Shown: positions 63,446-64,000 of the stretch, in pieces
How the letters are laid out: the number at the start of each line of letters is the position of its first letter
How positions within the stretch are numbered: the first letter of the stretch is position 1
NCBI GenBank assembly: GCA_019614645.1
Contig: JABWDB010000003.1
Span: 23,831,001 to 23,895,000 of the forward strand
DNA length: 64,000 nucleotides
Reading direction: 5' to 3'
Source: Stratiolaelaps scimitus
Taxonomy: Eukaryota; Arthropoda; Arachnida; Mesostigmata; Laelapidae
Notes under the pieces: generated by a model
What the model was told of the DNA's origin: nothing
Databases searched by the model: none
What the model saw: the letters and a program-made list of their open reading frames with translations, nothing else
Translations under genes and position numbers: made by a program

Positions 63446-63603
63446 TCCGGCGACGTGGTGCATTCGTGTGCACCTCGAAACCGGAGGAGACACGTGGATG
63501 CATGCACGGGCTCGATCCCTACAGTTACACATTGGCACTCTTATGAAGCAATACAGAAACAATACCGTAGACGTTAAATGTTGGCTAAGACTCAGTCGGA
63601 AAA
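63446..63603 (+). mobile_element. SINE family 1, copy 5 (diverged)
   Basis: Head CGTGGTGCATTCGTGTGCA, B-box-like GGGCTCGATCCC, and body ACGTTAAATGTTGGCT are all present, with several small deletions relative to copy 4. It is the most diverged of the headed copies. Confidence 0.75.
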
Positions 63604-64000
63604 TATTTTAGGCCCCTAAGTCATCATATGTTTACTATTTATTATTACAAGGGGGATCTGCATTACGGTATATGCTAAGATCATCCACCGGCGTTTGCAT
63701 GTACCCGACCATTTGGCTTGAAATGACTTCTTTCAGTCTACTTTATAAACATCTCATACGCTTTGCTAGGTCTCGGTCGATATGCCAATTGCGGAATACA
63801 AGCAGAAACAACAAAGATAACGACTCGAAGAGTCATATTTTCAAAACCTTGGATCGCTTATCACTGGAAAAACGCGGCATCGGCAAGATGAGAATCAAAC
63901 GATGTTCTCATGCTTGTTGACATGAAACGCGCTTGAATTCGAGTTGTGCAATTAGGCTAGATGAGTTTAATTAATGAGTTTAATTCTTAATGAGTTTAAT
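63604..64000. other. non-coding end of window
   Basis: Open frames of up to 82 codons have no splice or motif support. The last 50 bases contain a short tandem of GAGTTTAATTAAT-type units (TGAGTTTAAT repeated three times from about 63963). Confidence 0.4.

Overview
This window is eukaryotic nuclear DNA, most likely from an arthropod. I suspect a chelicerate (mite or tick), but that is inference only. The reasons are genes split by many short GT-AG introns, AT-rich intergenic DNA full of (TA)n runs, tRNA-derived SINEs, a mariner relic and a BEL/Pao-type gag gene. No bacterial operon, CRISPR array or prophage structure is visible. I built the gene models by hand from splice sites and reading-frame phase. 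Single splice sites could be off by a base or two.

Left part (1-24.6 kb). An exon at 259-411 encodes a signal peptide. Its splice phase fits the first recognised exon (22410) of a charged, His-rich protein whose stop codon is at 24584. If they are joined, the roughly 22-kb intron holds an intact gag-like gene on the minus strand (17825-19924), with a DUF1759-like core and three zinc knuckles but no pol and no visible LTRs. The rest is AT-rich DNA with microsatellites, a SINE (2929-3107), a tRNA-like element and hairpins.

Middle part (26.8-41.9 kb, minus strand). This is a complete 33-exon gene for Listerin (LTN1), the E3 ubiquitin ligase of ribosome-associated quality control. The spliced reading frame is phase-consistent from a conserved N-terminal start to a C-terminal RING and predicts about 1730 residues.

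Right part (42-53.3 kb, plus strand). A divergently transcribed gene has thirteen coding exons, all phase-consistent, encoding about 1164 residues. It combines a FLYWCH-like finger, two C2H2 fingers, a second FAR1/FLYWCH-like unit, a SWIM zinc finger and a long low-complexity tail carrying SUMO-consensus motifs. It looks like a regulator built from Mutator-type transposase parts, and it is the most unusual gene here.

Far right (53.3-64 kb). This holds a pyrimidine-rich block, a (TA)n tract of about 125 bp, SINE copies of two families, a decayed mariner element carrying a SINE insertion, and one or two isolated exon candidates. The two well-supported genes probably act independently: one in cytosolic protein quality control, the other in nuclear DNA binding.
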